From Metabacillus litoralis (GTDB lineage Bacteria; Bacillota; Bacilli; Bacillales; Bacillaceae): 64,000 bases of DNA. A program made the position numbers and the translations under genes. Shown piece by piece: positions 7,515 to 15,919 of the stretch (position 1 is the stretch's first letter; each line of letters opens with the position of its first letter). The notes beneath the pieces were generated by a model. It was given only the letters and a program-made list of their open reading frames with translations, had not been told where the DNA came from and searched no databases. The stretch lies in NCBI RefSeq assembly GCF_003667825.1, contig NZ_CP033043.1, positions 2,167,501 to 2,231,500 of the forward strand, given 5' to 3'.

Positions 7515-8414
7515 TTATATTGCCTCTTTCACGTCGGTTACATTCTTTAGTAACTTTTGAATTCCTTTTAGTTCCAAATCCTTAATAATAGAAAATGCCT
7601 TTTCTTCGTCAATTTGAAAAATAGCATCTTCAAGTAAACATTCGAGAGGTGCTTGACAATTAATTTCGGCCAATTTTCTTGATAAAAGTAACATGTCCAA
7701 ATCATTTTCTATTTTTGTTTTTTGACCTTTGGTTAACTCTGAAACATTTTGCAAAAGCTTATCAATTGATCGATATTGAGAAATTAATTTAAACGCTGTT
7801 TTCTCTCCTATTCCTTTTACACCAGGATAATTATCACTTGGATCGCCCATTAACGCCTTAACATCAATTAACATTCGAGGTTCGATTTGAAACTCTTCTA
7901 TATATGAGTCCTTTGTATAATGTTTGTAATTACCGATTCCTTTTTGAAGGATCAAAACGTCAACAGTATCATTTAAAAGCTGGAGGATATCTTTGTCACC
8001 AGTTATGATCGATACTTTCATATCATTTTCATATGTTTTTGCAAGCGTTCCAATGCAATCATCAGCTTCATAACCTTCTATTCCTACGTTTGGAATATCT
8101 AATGCCGCTACAACTTCTTTTGCAAGGTCAAATTGTGGTTGAAGCTCTATTGGTGCTTCAGGTCTATTTGCTTTATAATCAGAAAAAATGTCATTTCTAT
8201 AGGTTTTACTCCCCATATCCCAGCAGCAGATAACATGTGTTGGTTTGGTATATTCTATAACAGAAATCAAATGCTTTAATAATCCTGAAATCGCATTTGT
8301 TGGTGTTCCTTTACTATTAATCATAAATTGCCCGTAAACAGATGTCGCAAAAAATGAACGAAATAAAAGCGCCATCCCATCGACAATTAATAAATGTTGT
8401 TTGTTGTTTTCCAT
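7515..8414 (-). CDS. ypcP: 5'-3' exonuclease / flap endonuclease-like protein YpcP
   Basis: A 299-residue stand-alone 5'-nuclease related to the N-terminal domain of DNA polymerase I; it helps remove RNA primers and flaps. The PIN-like domain shows Asp12 (LLIVDGMALL), Glu116/Asp118/Asp119 (GYEADDCIGT), Asp140/Asp142 (ITGDKDILQLL) and Asp191/Asp194 (MGDPSDNYPG). The helix-three-turn-helix GVKGIGEKTA binds DNA. These cover the metal ligands of the family, so it should be active. AAAGGAGATTTCA precedes the ATG. In B. subtilis it becomes essential in cells lacking Pol I. Confidence 0.93.
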   Translation of the reverse strand: MENNKQHLLIVDGMALLFRSFFATSVYGQFMINSKGTPTNAISGLLKHLISVIEYTKPTHVICCWDMGSKTYRNDIFSDYKANRPEAPIELQPQFDLAKEVVAALDIPNVGIEGYEADDCIGTLAKTYENDMKVSIITGDKDILQLLNDTVDVLILQKGIGNYKHYTKDSYIEEFQIEPRMLIDVKALMGDPSDNYPGVKGIGEKTAFKLISQYRSIDKLLQNVSELTKGQKTKIENDLDMLLLSRKLAEINCQAPLECLLEDAIFQIDEEKAFSIIKDLELKGIQKLLKNVTDVKEAI

Positions 8415-8556
8415 TGAAATCTCCTTTCAAGCATATAAAAATAGATCGCTAGTTCCATTAGATTCATAGGTAAGTATAACATATATATCTGAAGTAGGAG
8501 TCTGGTACTTAGAGTTAATTTCGAGTGAGGTTATAATCGGAGAAGTTCACATTTAC

Positions 8557-8600
8557 AAAAGAAGCCAGTTGAAACACTAAATGTTCCAAACTGGCTTCTT
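8557..8600 (-). terminator. Intrinsic terminator after the 45-aa gene
   Basis: AAGAAGCCAGTT pairs with AACTGGCTTCTT over a 20-base loop; TTTT follows on the minus strand. Confidence 0.75.
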
Positions 8601-8604
8601 AGGT

Positions 8605-8742
8605 TTAATCTTCTTTATTATCTCTACTAAGTTTTAATGCTTCATGTTGAGCGTAAGATTCAAACTCATTGTTAAAATCATTTTTCTTCTTTTTATTATT
8701 GTTGCGTTGTGCATTTGCATTTCCTAATTTTGTGCGTCCCAT
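8605..8742 (-). CDS. Small basic hydrophilic protein, 45 aa
   Basis: A frame of 45 codons with ATG at 8742, preceded by AAAGGTG at good distance, and closed just before a strong terminator. The product starts MGRTKLGNANAQRNNNKKKK and ends in an acidic, helical stretch (EFESYAQHEALKLSRD). Size and composition are like minor spore proteins, but no named family fits. Gene, ribosome site and terminator together make a real gene likely. Confidence 0.65.
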   Translation of the reverse strand: MGRTKLGNANAQRNNNKKKKNDFNNEFESYAQHEALKLSRDNKED

Positions 8743-8848
8743 TTCCATTCACACCTTTCACTTTATTCGATCGAAATTAGTTTTCCACTAGAAAAGTATT
8801 TCAATCGGATATGGTCAAAATGATTGTTGGAAATGCTAGGAAACACCT

Positions 8849-9115
8849 TTATTTACCATATTTCTTTACTACAAATTCTTCAACCATTTTCTTAGTCACA
8901 AGCTTGCGTGTTGGCACAATTCCCTTTGATGCAAGCTCGTTCATTTCTTTAGTCACGATATTAATTTGCTCTACCTCAAAAGGCTTCGCATTCACACATA
9001 AGAAGATCGCTTCCTCAATTAGAGCTTCCCTTTTTTCTTCAAGCTTCAAATATGCTTGAATATGGTGATGTTGGTTTTTACTATGTTGTGAAATTGCTTC
9101 ATGTACATTACTCAA
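8849..9115 (-). CDS. ypbS: DUF2533 family protein YpbS
   Basis: An 88-residue helical cytoplasmic protein of the Bacillus DUF2533 family, function unknown. The pattern VHEAISQHSKNQHHHIQ and the conserved end KLVTKKMVEEFV match YpbS, and the position between ypcP and dynA is the same as in B. subtilis. The TTG at 9115 lies six bases after GAGGTGA; the GTG at 9124 is inside that site. Its start overlaps the end of the upstream Cys-rich gene by eight bases. Confidence 0.78.
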   Translation of the reverse strand: MSNVHEAISQHSKNQHHHIQAYLKLEEKREALIEEAIFLCVNAKPFEVEQINIVTKEMNELASKGIVPTRKLVTKKMVEEFVVKKYGK

Positions 9116-9296
9116 TATTCTCACCTCGTTTTTCCATTAACCTCTTAACATGTTCCTTTGGGGTCCAGCAATCAAACGAATAAGTTGGCTTTGTCTCATA
9201 TTTTAATCGAGTACAACTGTAAAGCATAGAATTGTTTTTTCGTACTGCCTCAAAATGTATACATGTAGCACAAACCTTATACGTTTTATGATCCAT
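9108..9296 (-). CDS. Small Cys-rich protein, 62 aa
   Basis: A short protein with Cys residues spaced as CATCIHF, YSCTRL and FDCWTP, which suggests a bound zinc or a redox role. The start chosen is the ATG at 9296 after AGGGGGAAGGAG; the upstream in-frame ATG would add 20 residues without a good ribosome site. It overlaps ypbS by eight bases (TTGAGTAA), so the two are probably cotranslated. I do not recognise the family. Confidence 0.6.
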   Translation of the reverse strand: MDHKTYKVCATCIHFEAVRKNNSMLYSCTRLKYETKPTYSFDCWTPKEHVKRLMEKRGENIE

Positions 9297-9366
9297 GCTC
9301 CTTCCCCCTACATGTTTTTGTTTATATCCATAGATTGTATCATAAAATTCCCACAAAGAAGCATAC

Positions 9367-12300
9367 TTAAGCTAAAAGTCCAATAACTTGACTGAGATTG
9401 GATTGCTCTTGTTTTAAGTGGCCTGTATCTTCAAATTGAATATCAAGAAGGGCCCCAAAGCTTTCTTCTGTTTGAACCGTAATTTGCTGAATTAAGCTTG
9501 AGTGCATCTGCATCACTGTATGTTGATAATAGTCAGCAAATTTTTGATTATAGTTATCTAATACCTTTGAGACTGGCTCATTAAATCTTTCCGTTAGGTC
9601 TTCCCCCATTAATTTCTTTTCATTTTTCTCAAAAAATGATTTTGTATTCTTAAATAACTTTAACGAAGGTTTTAGCTTCTCTATCATATCCCGAGAAAAC
9701 TCAACTGAGATATCAGGTGTTAAAATTTCTTCAATCTCAACACTAGATAATGTGATGGATTGAGATTGCTTCTTTATGAGTTGAGAAATTCTTATATATT
9801 CATCATCAAAAGTCTTCTTTATCACATTTTCAATTCGTAAAGAAGTTGCTTGTAATTCTTGAACTAACTCAAACTCAACTGTTCTAACTAAATCGTTTAA
9901 GCAAGTCTGTAAAGCCTGCTGTGTATCACTTGTTTGATGAAAAACACTTGGATGAAAGCTTTCTTTAAAAAATTCATTAAAACGGAAGAACAATCTTTGC
10001 TTTAAATAAAAGACAAGCTCCTCAATTTCCTGTGTGACAGTTTTCATTAGATGTTGATTTGTTACTTGTGTTAATTCTTCTTTTACTTTTTGTTTTTCAT
10101 TTAGCAGATTTTTTCGTATTTGTTCTTTTTCAATTCCACTCTTTTCAGCAGCATCAATTAACGCTTCGATTCGTTCCTTAGAACGTCTTAAATCTTCCCT
10201 AATTGAGATGATTGTCGTGTTTGTAAGCTCTTCTTTAATGAAAGTATCAAATTGCTGTTTAAAAGTTGCATAATCTTTTTCATTAGTAAGGTTCTCTGAA
10301 AGAATATTTAAACTTGATACTCCATAAAGACGAACATTACGTATTTCATGCTTTAAGAATTGATCACGAATATATGCTTTAACTAGTTCAACCTCTTCTT
10401 CATCTTTCGCTAAATCAACTGCATTTATAATGAAGAACATTTTGTCTAATGTAAAAGAATCCTTTACCCTGCCCAGTTGCCTTAAAAATTCGCGGTCTCC
10501 TTTTGAAAAAGGATGGTTATAATATGTCACATAAAGAATGGCGTCTGCCTTTTTGATATACTGAAAGGCAACATCTGTATGACGCTTATGCAGAGAATCA
10601 GCCCCAGGGGTATCAACTAGTGTAATACCTGCTCTTGTAATTGGACAATCAAAGTATACAATTACTTCTTCAACCAAACACGCCTTATTTTCATTCGCAA
10701 CAAAATCTTTAAATGTTTCTTTTGAAGAAGTAAGTAACAAACCTGATGTTGTTAAGCTTTGATAATCAGGAAGAGCCGTTTTATATTTAGTTAACTGGTC
10801 TATTTCGTTTTGATCTTTTCCCTGGTGATTTAGCACACTTTTTACGAATACTTCAAAAGTAGAGGTGTCCTTATCACTTAATGTAGGGATACTTTCGATT
10901 ACTTCCTTTTGTAATGCTTCCTTAGACTTTAATTTTACTTCAACTAACCCATGGTGTTTTTCATTTGTCACTGGCGCAATTTTATTTATTGTGGCAGTAG
11001 TTGGATTAGGAGATGAAGGTAAAAGCCTCTCACCAATTAATGCATTTGCAAATGAAGATTTACCTGCACTAAAAGCCCCGAACAACGCAACTGTGAATGA
11101 TCTGTTTTTATAACTCTTAATTTTTCCTTCTAAAGAATCTGTGAATTGTTTAAAGCCACGTATATTTTCGAGTGCTTTTAACATATTTTCTGCCTGTTGA
11201 ATAAATTCATCACGATTCCCTAAAGGCTGTTCCGTCTTAGGATCATCTAAATCCGACTTACTAGGCTGAACTATCCCCTCAAGAGCCTCATCAAGTTCAA
11301 GAGTTCTTACACTTTTTTTATAAAATTGGTTTTCTTCCAGCCATTTTTGATCATCTAAAGATTCAACAAGCTTTCCATGTTTAACGTTCAAGATATTTTC
11401 TTCGTAGTTTGAAAGATTCTCAAATTTGCTTACTAACTCTTCAGATTTCGCCATCTCTACTTTGCAGTTAGTTAGATCTTTATAGATCGTTTCTAACTCA
11501 TTTTGTCGACTTTCTCTTACATAATCAATTATTTTCTGAAACACGCTCATGACTTGTTGTTTACTATGTTTTTTTATTAATTCACTAACATCAGATGAAT
11601 AGGTTAATACGTACTGGTTATTATAAGAGGCCCCTGCTTTCATAGCATCAGTTATTATTTGTTCTGTAACTTTAACAGAAAATGATTGTACTTGTTGAAT
11701 GACCTCTGGATCATGTATTTCATATGTTTTCAAATACTCTTTTAGTAATGACTGAAAATGCCAAGATATTTGGGTTTCGATATTTTGTTTTAAGCTTTCA
11801 TACAACTCGTTCTTTCTTCTATCTCGTTCTTGATCAGTTTTTGATTTTGTGAATAAAAATCCTATCTTAAATGAAGGATCAACTGCCTCAATATAAGCTG
11901 CTGCTTTCTCTCTTGTTTCATAAGGAATTAAATTTGCACTTTTTAAAATAGCTGACACCTTATCATTTGTTTCAGCAGTTAAATTTTCAATTATTTTTTC
12001 TTCTTTCTTTATCTTTTTCTCAATCGTTTGTTTTTGCTCTAAAAGTGTGGTTAAACGATCACGAACTTCCTTTTCATCTACATCGGTTAAATTTAATTGA
12101 TCTTCATATTTTTCTAAATGTTCTTTCACGACTTGTGTAACAGAATCATGAACATTTTGATCTATATAGCGTTTTTTATCCTCAACAATCACCTTAATAA
12201 GATCTTTTACTTGTTCCAGTTGATTGGCTGGGTGTTGGTCATCCTTTAATGTTGTAAAAAAGACATCTTGCGGATGCAATCCAACTTCAGCAAATGAATC

Positions 12301-12957
12301 TTCAATATGCTTTTTAAAATGGTTAAATTCTATTTCCTTTTCTACATGCTTATCAATTTGGTTTACAATAAGAAAAATCACTTTATTTCGATCTTTCATT
12401 TCTTTTATGAATGAAAGATTTTCCTCAGATTGAACATGGTTATAGTCTGTAACATAAAAAATGGTGTCGGCAATATGAAGCATGGACTCAGTCGATAACT
12501 TATGTGCTGCATCTGTAGAATCGATTCCAGGCGAATCCATAATCACAATATCTTCTTCAAGATTTTGGTAAGGCTTTTTTATAGATATTCTTTCAATTTC
12601 GTCACCTTGCTTACAATATTCTTTCACTTGCTCGATTGAATAGTCTCCCGCTAACTCAATACTTTCTTTTGCAGACGAATAAAGAGTGACTTGCTCTTGA
12701 CCTCTTTCTAATAGTACTAAGTTAGCACTTGTTGGAATAGGACTTGTTGGAAGTATTTGTTCATCTAAAAGCTTATTAATCATAGATGACTTACCAGCGG
12801 AAAAATGTCCAGCAAAGGCCACATATAGTTTCTGATGATAAAGCTTGTTAGCAAGCTCAACTAACTTATGAGCATTTTCAGTATCATGCTTTTTTATTTC
12901 GTCATGAAGATTTATAACGATTTGCATTAAGTCTTTCGATTTCACAGCCGTTGTCAT
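9367..12957 (-). CDS. dynA: Tandem dynamin-like GTPase DynA
   Basis: A 1196-residue bacterial dynamin made of two fused GTPase units. The first P-loop, GHFSAGKSSM, is near residue 50 with DSPGIDSTD near 143; the second, GAFSAGKSSF, is near residue 630 with DTPGADSLH near 785. Each is followed by long helical regions that form stalk and membrane paddle. B. subtilis DynA (YpbR, 1193 residues) tethers and fuses membranes, moves to sites of membrane damage and gives resistance to phage and pore-forming agents. Both G-domains look complete. AAGGGGAT precedes the ATG. Confidence 0.95.
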   Translation of the reverse strand: MTTAVKSKDLMQIVINLHDEIKKHDTENAHKLVELANKLYHQKLYVAFAGHFSAGKSSMINKLLDEQILPTSPIPTSANLVLLERGQEQVTLYSSAKESIELAGDYSIEQVKEYCKQGDEIERISIKKPYQNLEEDIVIMDSPGIDSTDAAHKLSTESMLHIADTIFYVTDYNHVQSEENLSFIKEMKDRNKVIFLIVNQIDKHVEKEIEFNHFKKHIEDSFAEVGLHPQDVFFTTLKDDQHPANQLEQVKDLIKVIVEDKKRYIDQNVHDSVTQVVKEHLEKYEDQLNLTDVDEKEVRDRLTTLLEQKQTIEKKIKKEEKIIENLTAETNDKVSAILKSANLIPYETREKAAAYIEAVDPSFKIGFLFTKSKTDQERDRRKNELYESLKQNIETQISWHFQSLLKEYLKTYEIHDPEVIQQVQSFSVKVTEQIITDAMKAGASYNNQYVLTYSSDVSELIKKHSKQQVMSVFQKIIDYVRESRQNELETIYKDLTNCKVEMAKSEELVSKFENLSNYEENILNVKHGKLVESLDDQKWLEENQFYKKSVRTLELDEALEGIVQPSKSDLDDPKTEQPLGNRDEFIQQAENMLKALENIRGFKQFTDSLEGKIKSYKNRSFTVALFGAFSAGKSSFANALIGERLLPSSPNPTTATINKIAPVTNEKHHGLVEVKLKSKEALQKEVIESIPTLSDKDTSTFEVFVKSVLNHQGKDQNEIDQLTKYKTALPDYQSLTTSGLLLTSSKETFKDFVANENKACLVEEVIVYFDCPITRAGITLVDTPGADSLHKRHTDVAFQYIKKADAILYVTYYNHPFSKGDREFLRQLGRVKDSFTLDKMFFIINAVDLAKDEEEVELVKAYIRDQFLKHEIRNVRLYGVSSLNILSENLTNEKDYATFKQQFDTFIKEELTNTTIISIREDLRRSKERIEALIDAAEKSGIEKEQIRKNLLNEKQKVKEELTQVTNQHLMKTVTQEIEELVFYLKQRLFFRFNEFFKESFHPSVFHQTSDTQQALQTCLNDLVRTVEFELVQELQATSLRIENVIKKTFDDEYIRISQLIKKQSQSITLSSVEIEEILTPDISVEFSRDMIEKLKPSLKLFKNTKSFFEKNEKKLMGEDLTERFNEPVSKVLDNYNQKFADYYQHTVMQMHSSLIQQITVQTEESFGALLDIQFEDTGHLKQEQSNLSQVIGLLA

Positions 12958-13093
12958 GATAATCCCCTTTGTCTCTATACATTTAATACCTTATATTTTA
13001 CAGAATTTTATTATATTTTTCTATGCAAACTCATTTATGTTTTTAATACAAATTAATATATCGACTTATCTGAATACGCACACAAAAAAATAA

Positions 13094-13112
13094 AGCTCAC
13101 ATTTCTGTGAGT
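13094..13112. other. Small hairpin upstream of dynA
   Basis: CTCACA and TGTGAG form a short stem in the dynA upstream region, after a run of A. There is no obvious T tract, so a terminator role is doubtful. Confidence 0.3.
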
Positions 13113-13213
13113 AACAGGTTCTGTTTTGAAGTATAAAATACAAATTAACATTGCTTTTCGTATAGTCATTCGCACTATGATTAAAAAGTATTTTGACAAG
13201 TAAATCAGTAAAG

Positions 13214-13252
13214 AAAAATGCTTGGAAACATTAATGCTCCAAGCATTTTTTA
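13214..13252. terminator. Bidirectional hairpin terminator in the dynA-bps gap
   Basis: AAAAATGCTTGGA pairs perfectly with TCCAAGCATTTTT around a 13-base loop. The A and T tracts on both sides allow it to act in either direction. No clear gene reads into it. Confidence 0.65.
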
Positions 13253-13323
13253 TACCAAGATAAGTACCCGTTTAAGCAAATTTCCAACTCTTCAAGAATC
13301 GCATGGAAATAAGCTACTAAAAT

Positions 13324-13509
13324 TAGCGGAGAAATCCCCTTATTGAGGAAATAACATGAAAAATAGATTAAATAGACGGAAAGATTCCGCCTATTTAATC
13401 GAAAAAGACGAAAATGGACCATTTTACATTGCTTAACCGGAGAAATTCCGCTTATATCTCCAAACTGATTTCCATTCTTCATTCTAACCGGAAAAACTCC
13501 GCTTATTTA
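13324..13509. repeat. Cluster of four short palindromic repeats
   Basis: Four copies of a roughly 21-25 base unit start near 13324, 13373, 13433 and 13485. The shared core is CGGA-(g/a)aaa-TTCCGC followed by TTATT, so each unit is itself a small hairpin (CGGA against TCCG). Centres are 50 to 60 bases apart. The first copy is the most degenerate. The 83-codon minus-strand frame across them (13231-13482) has no ribosome site and looks like a by-product of the repeats. The rest of the 13112-13730 gap shows nothing I can name. Confidence 0.65.
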
Positions 13510-13732
13510 TAAACTATTGGTTACTCAATTAAGGATAATCTGCTTTATTTATCCGCCTCTCAGACCATCATCCCCCCCTGGTAGTTAAAATCATTTTTAG
13601 CACACCATTTGGAATAGCAATGAGCTTGCGAATTTTCACGCTGACAAATACTTATGTCACCATGTTAAAAGTGGTTCGGAATTCTGGGCCTAGTTACCTT
13701 CCATTTAATTAAACCCCATATATATCAATAAA

Positions 13733-13772
13733 AATAAGCAGTCTTATTCAGTAGCGAATAGGACTGCTTATT
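13733..13772 (-). terminator. Intrinsic terminator of the Fur-box peptide unit
   Basis: AATAAGCAGTC pairs with GACTGCTTATT, with further TATTC/GAATA pairing inside. On the minus strand it is followed by a T-rich tract. It lies downstream of the 29-codon gene. Confidence 0.7.
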
Positions 13773-13826
13773 AGTTTGCTAATTTAGTTTTTGTATTAGG
13801 AAACCGAACCCGATATTCTGTGAGCT

Positions 13827-13916
13827 TTAAGCTTTTTGGGCATCTATATTCTTTAATATGTAACCAATCAATACACTATAAGTAACAACGGTACAACCGA
13901 CAAATAACATAGTCAT
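13827..13916 (-). CDS. Putative 29-aa membrane peptide under Fur control
   Basis: The ATG at 13916 opens a 29-codon frame (MTMLFVGCTVVTYSVLIGYI then LKNIDAQKA). It is one hydrophobic helix with a single Cys, then a short charged tail, so it should be a one-pass membrane peptide. GGAGG lies 11 bases upstream on the mRNA; the second ATG at 13910 is an alternative start. A longer frame from 13955 lacks a ribosome site and would start inside the operator. Promoter, two Fur-like operators and a terminator frame it, which argues for a real gene. I do not recognise a family. Confidence 0.5.
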   Translation of the reverse strand: MTMLFVGCTVVTYSVLIGYILKNIDAQKA

Positions 13917-13939
13917 ATTCGCAGCAGACCTCCATATTT

Positions 13940-13954
13940 TGAGAATGATTTTCA
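13940..13954 (-). promoter_or_regulatory. Fur-box-like operator 2 (start of transcript)
   Basis: TGAGAATGATTTTCA fits the 7-1-7 Fur inverted repeat (TGATAAT-N-ATTATCA) at 12 of 14 positions. It lies just downstream of the predicted transcription start. Confidence 0.5.
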
Positions 13955-13964
13955 TTATAAATTC

Positions 13965-13993
13965 ATTCTATCATCAATGATAATCATTTTCAA
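13965..13993 (-). promoter_or_regulatory. Sigma-A promoter with embedded Fur box 1
   Basis: On the minus strand TTGAAA (13988-13993) and TAGAAT (13965-13970) are 17 bases apart. The spacer holds TGAAAATGATTATCA (13978-13992), which fits the 7-1-7 Fur box at 13 of 14 positions. Iron-loaded Fur here would block RNA polymerase. Confidence 0.6.
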
Positions 13994-14038
13994 TATCTTC
14001 CTCGGAATTATTTGAAAAATCTGCACACACACACCTGA

Positions 14039-14590
14039 TTATCTTTTTTTAGGTAGGAATCTTGATTTTACTGTAAATACTTCTTGATAATTTGTATATG
14101 TTTGAAGCGCTTTTTCTTCAGCCGGTATTCTAATTGTCATCATAACTACATTTAGCATGGTAAACACTAATGATGTGATATATGCCTCAAATAACAGAGG
14201 AATAATTAGAATTTCTACTGCAACTACAACATAATTAGGGTGTTTGATAAATTGATATGGTCCTTTTGAAACGACAATATCATTTGGAACGATAATAATC
14301 TTTGTATTCCAGTAATTTCCGAGAGACATAACCGACCAGTATCTCATCAATTGTGTTATAACTAGAAGTGGTACTAGCACAACCCAAAGCTCAGTTAATT
14401 CTTTTTGAAAGATAATTACCTCTAATAAAAGCGAGATAAGAAACAGGACGTGTAGGGATACAATAAATGGGTAATGCTCATTACCATGTTCTACTCCTCC
14501 CCTATTTATCATCCACTTTTCATTCTTTTTCGCAATAAATAGCTCAGTTAGTCGCTGAACAATTAATAATGAAAATAAAAGATAAAACAA
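14039..14590 (-). CDS. bpsB: Isoprenylcysteine methyltransferase-family protein, alkylpyrone O-methyltransferase
   Basis: A 183-residue membrane protein (B. subtilis YpbQ/BpsB) with about four hydrophobic segments and the ICMT-family region GPYQFIKHPNYVVV followed by a C-terminal helix with PAEEKAL. In B. subtilis it methylates the alkylpyrones made by the neighbouring type III polyketide synthase, probably using S-adenosylmethionine at the membrane. The gene begins three bases after bpsA, so the two form a tight operon. The ATG overlaps no good ribosome site other than GGGAGGGAAAATAA from the end of bpsA. Confidence 0.88.
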   Translation of the reverse strand: MFYLLFSLLIVQRLTELFIAKKNEKWMINRGGVEHGNEHYPFIVSLHVLFLISLLLEVIIFQKELTELWVVLVPLLVITQLMRYWSVMSLGNYWNTKIIIVPNDIVVSKGPYQFIKHPNYVVVAVEILIIPLLFEAYITSLVFTMLNVVMMTIRIPAEEKALQTYTNYQEVFTVKSRFLPKKR

Positions 14591-14593
14591 CAG

Positions 14594-15691
14594 TTATTTT
14601 CCCTCCCATTTAACGAGTAGCATTTCAGAACTGAATCCTGGACCAAGTGCTCCAATTAAGCCATATTCACCTGGTTTACCAATTTCACGTTTTAAATATT
14701 GTTCTAAAACATACATAACCGTTACTGATGACATATTTCCGTGTTTGACCAAGACTTCTTTTGAAATATGCAAATGATGTTCATTAAAACCAAGACCATC
14801 CATATATGCATCAAGCACCTTTTTACCACCAGGATGAGCAATAAAATGATTGATATTTTCTACTTCAAGGTCGTATTCCTTTAAGAAATCTATTACTTGT
14901 GGTTTCAACCATTTTTTAATAATAGAGGGAATGTCACGAGAAAAAACAACATATAAACCATTATTTTTAATATTCCATCCCATTACATCTTCAGAATCTT
15001 TCATAAATGTCGATCTTGTGCCCAACAATCTTGGCAGTGAAGACAATTTTGATCGTTTCTTCCAGTTCACATGACTTCCTGTGATACATGTACAAGCAAC
15101 ACCATCAGCAAACAATGACGTTCCAATTAGGTTACTTTTCGTCTTATCGTCATGCTGAAAAGTAAGGCTACAAAGCTCAACGGATATAACGAGAACCATT
15201 GCTTTAGGAAACGCCAGACAATATTCATATGCTCTGGATAATCCTGCTGCACCCCCAGCACATCCTAATCCCCAGATAGGGATGCGTTTAGTCGTTTCTT
15301 TAAAGGGTAAGCAATTCATAATTTTAGCATCAATACTAGGTGTGGAGATTCCTGTTGTACTAATGAAGAAAATGGCATCTATTTCGTTATAATGAATGTC
15401 CTGCTGTAACAATGTATGATTAGTCAAACAATTTTTCACTGCTTCAACACCATACGTTACGGCTCTATCAATATACAGTTCATTCTTTTCTTCAAATGTA
15501 TGTGTTTGCTTATACCATTCAAGAGGTTCTGCAAATTGTCTTTTTTCTATTTCACCGTTTTTAAATACGGGTAGAAGCCGTTCAAGATCTTTAAAAGAGT
15601 CATGAAATATTTCTTTTGCAAACTCAACAGTTGTATCCTGACTTATTTCATATTGTGGAATAGCCTTTCCAACGGATAACGCATAGACCAT
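14594..15691 (-). CDS. bpsA: Type III polyketide synthase (chalcone synthase family)
   Basis: A 365-residue thiolase-fold enzyme, BpsA/BcsA, that extends long acyl-CoA with malonyl-CoA to make alkylpyrones. The catalytic triad is visible: Cys in WGLGCAGGAAG (about residue 144), His in NHFIAHPGGKK (about 286) and Asn in VKHGNMSSVT (about 319). Length fits the family. The GTG at 15703 lies within the GAGGTG site, so the ATG at 15691 nine bases later was chosen. It is followed directly by bpsB. Confidence 0.93.
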   Translation of the reverse strand: MVYALSVGKAIPQYEISQDTTVEFAKEIFHDSFKDLERLLPVFKNGEIEKRQFAEPLEWYKQTHTFEEKNELYIDRAVTYGVEAVKNCLTNHTLLQQDIHYNEIDAIFFISTTGISTPSIDAKIMNCLPFKETTKRIPIWGLGCAGGAAGLSRAYEYCLAFPKAMVLVISVELCSLTFQHDDKTKSNLIGTSLFADGVACTCITGSHVNWKKRSKLSSLPRLLGTRSTFMKDSEDVMGWNIKNNGLYVVFSRDIPSIIKKWLKPQVIDFLKEYDLEVENINHFIAHPGGKKVLDAYMDGLGFNEHHLHISKEVLVKHGNMSSVTVMYVLEQYLKREIGKPGEYGLIGALGPGFSSEMLLVKWEGK

Positions 15692-15802
15692 ATTGGTTTT
15701 CACCTCATTTTCAATAAGGTTACTATCACCAACTTTGTCTAAAATTATCCATTTATATAGGTTTTTATGTAAAGTTACCCAATTGCAAATTACCTTTAAA
15801 TA

Positions 15803-15838
15803 TAAAAAAAGCCTTTCCCAATCAAAAGGGGAAAAGCT
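15803..15838 (-). terminator. Terminator after the acetyltransferase gene
   Basis: On the minus strand AGCTTTTCCCC and GGGAAAGGCT form a stem over an eight-base loop, followed by seven T residues. Confidence 0.75.
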
Positions 15839-15919
15839 AACGTTTTAAAGGAGTTGTTGTTGTTGTGCATCTTTATTATATATCATTTTCAGCTACCACT
15901 CATTGAGAATTGTTGGAAA

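Noticed and set aside
9367..12957. dynA as part of a dedicated phage-defence island
   Set aside because: The gene is core in Bacillus and its neighbours (ypbS, bpsAB, ypcP) are the usual ones, so no island is indicated.
13231..13482. 83-codon minus-strand frame across the repeat cluster
   Set aside because: No ribosome site before the ATG, stop codon inside a terminator hairpin, and most of the protein is translated repeat sequence.
15802..15873. Minus-strand frame of about 24 codons starting MHNNNNSFKTLAF
   Set aside because: It runs into the terminator of the acetyltransferase gene and has no ribosome site.
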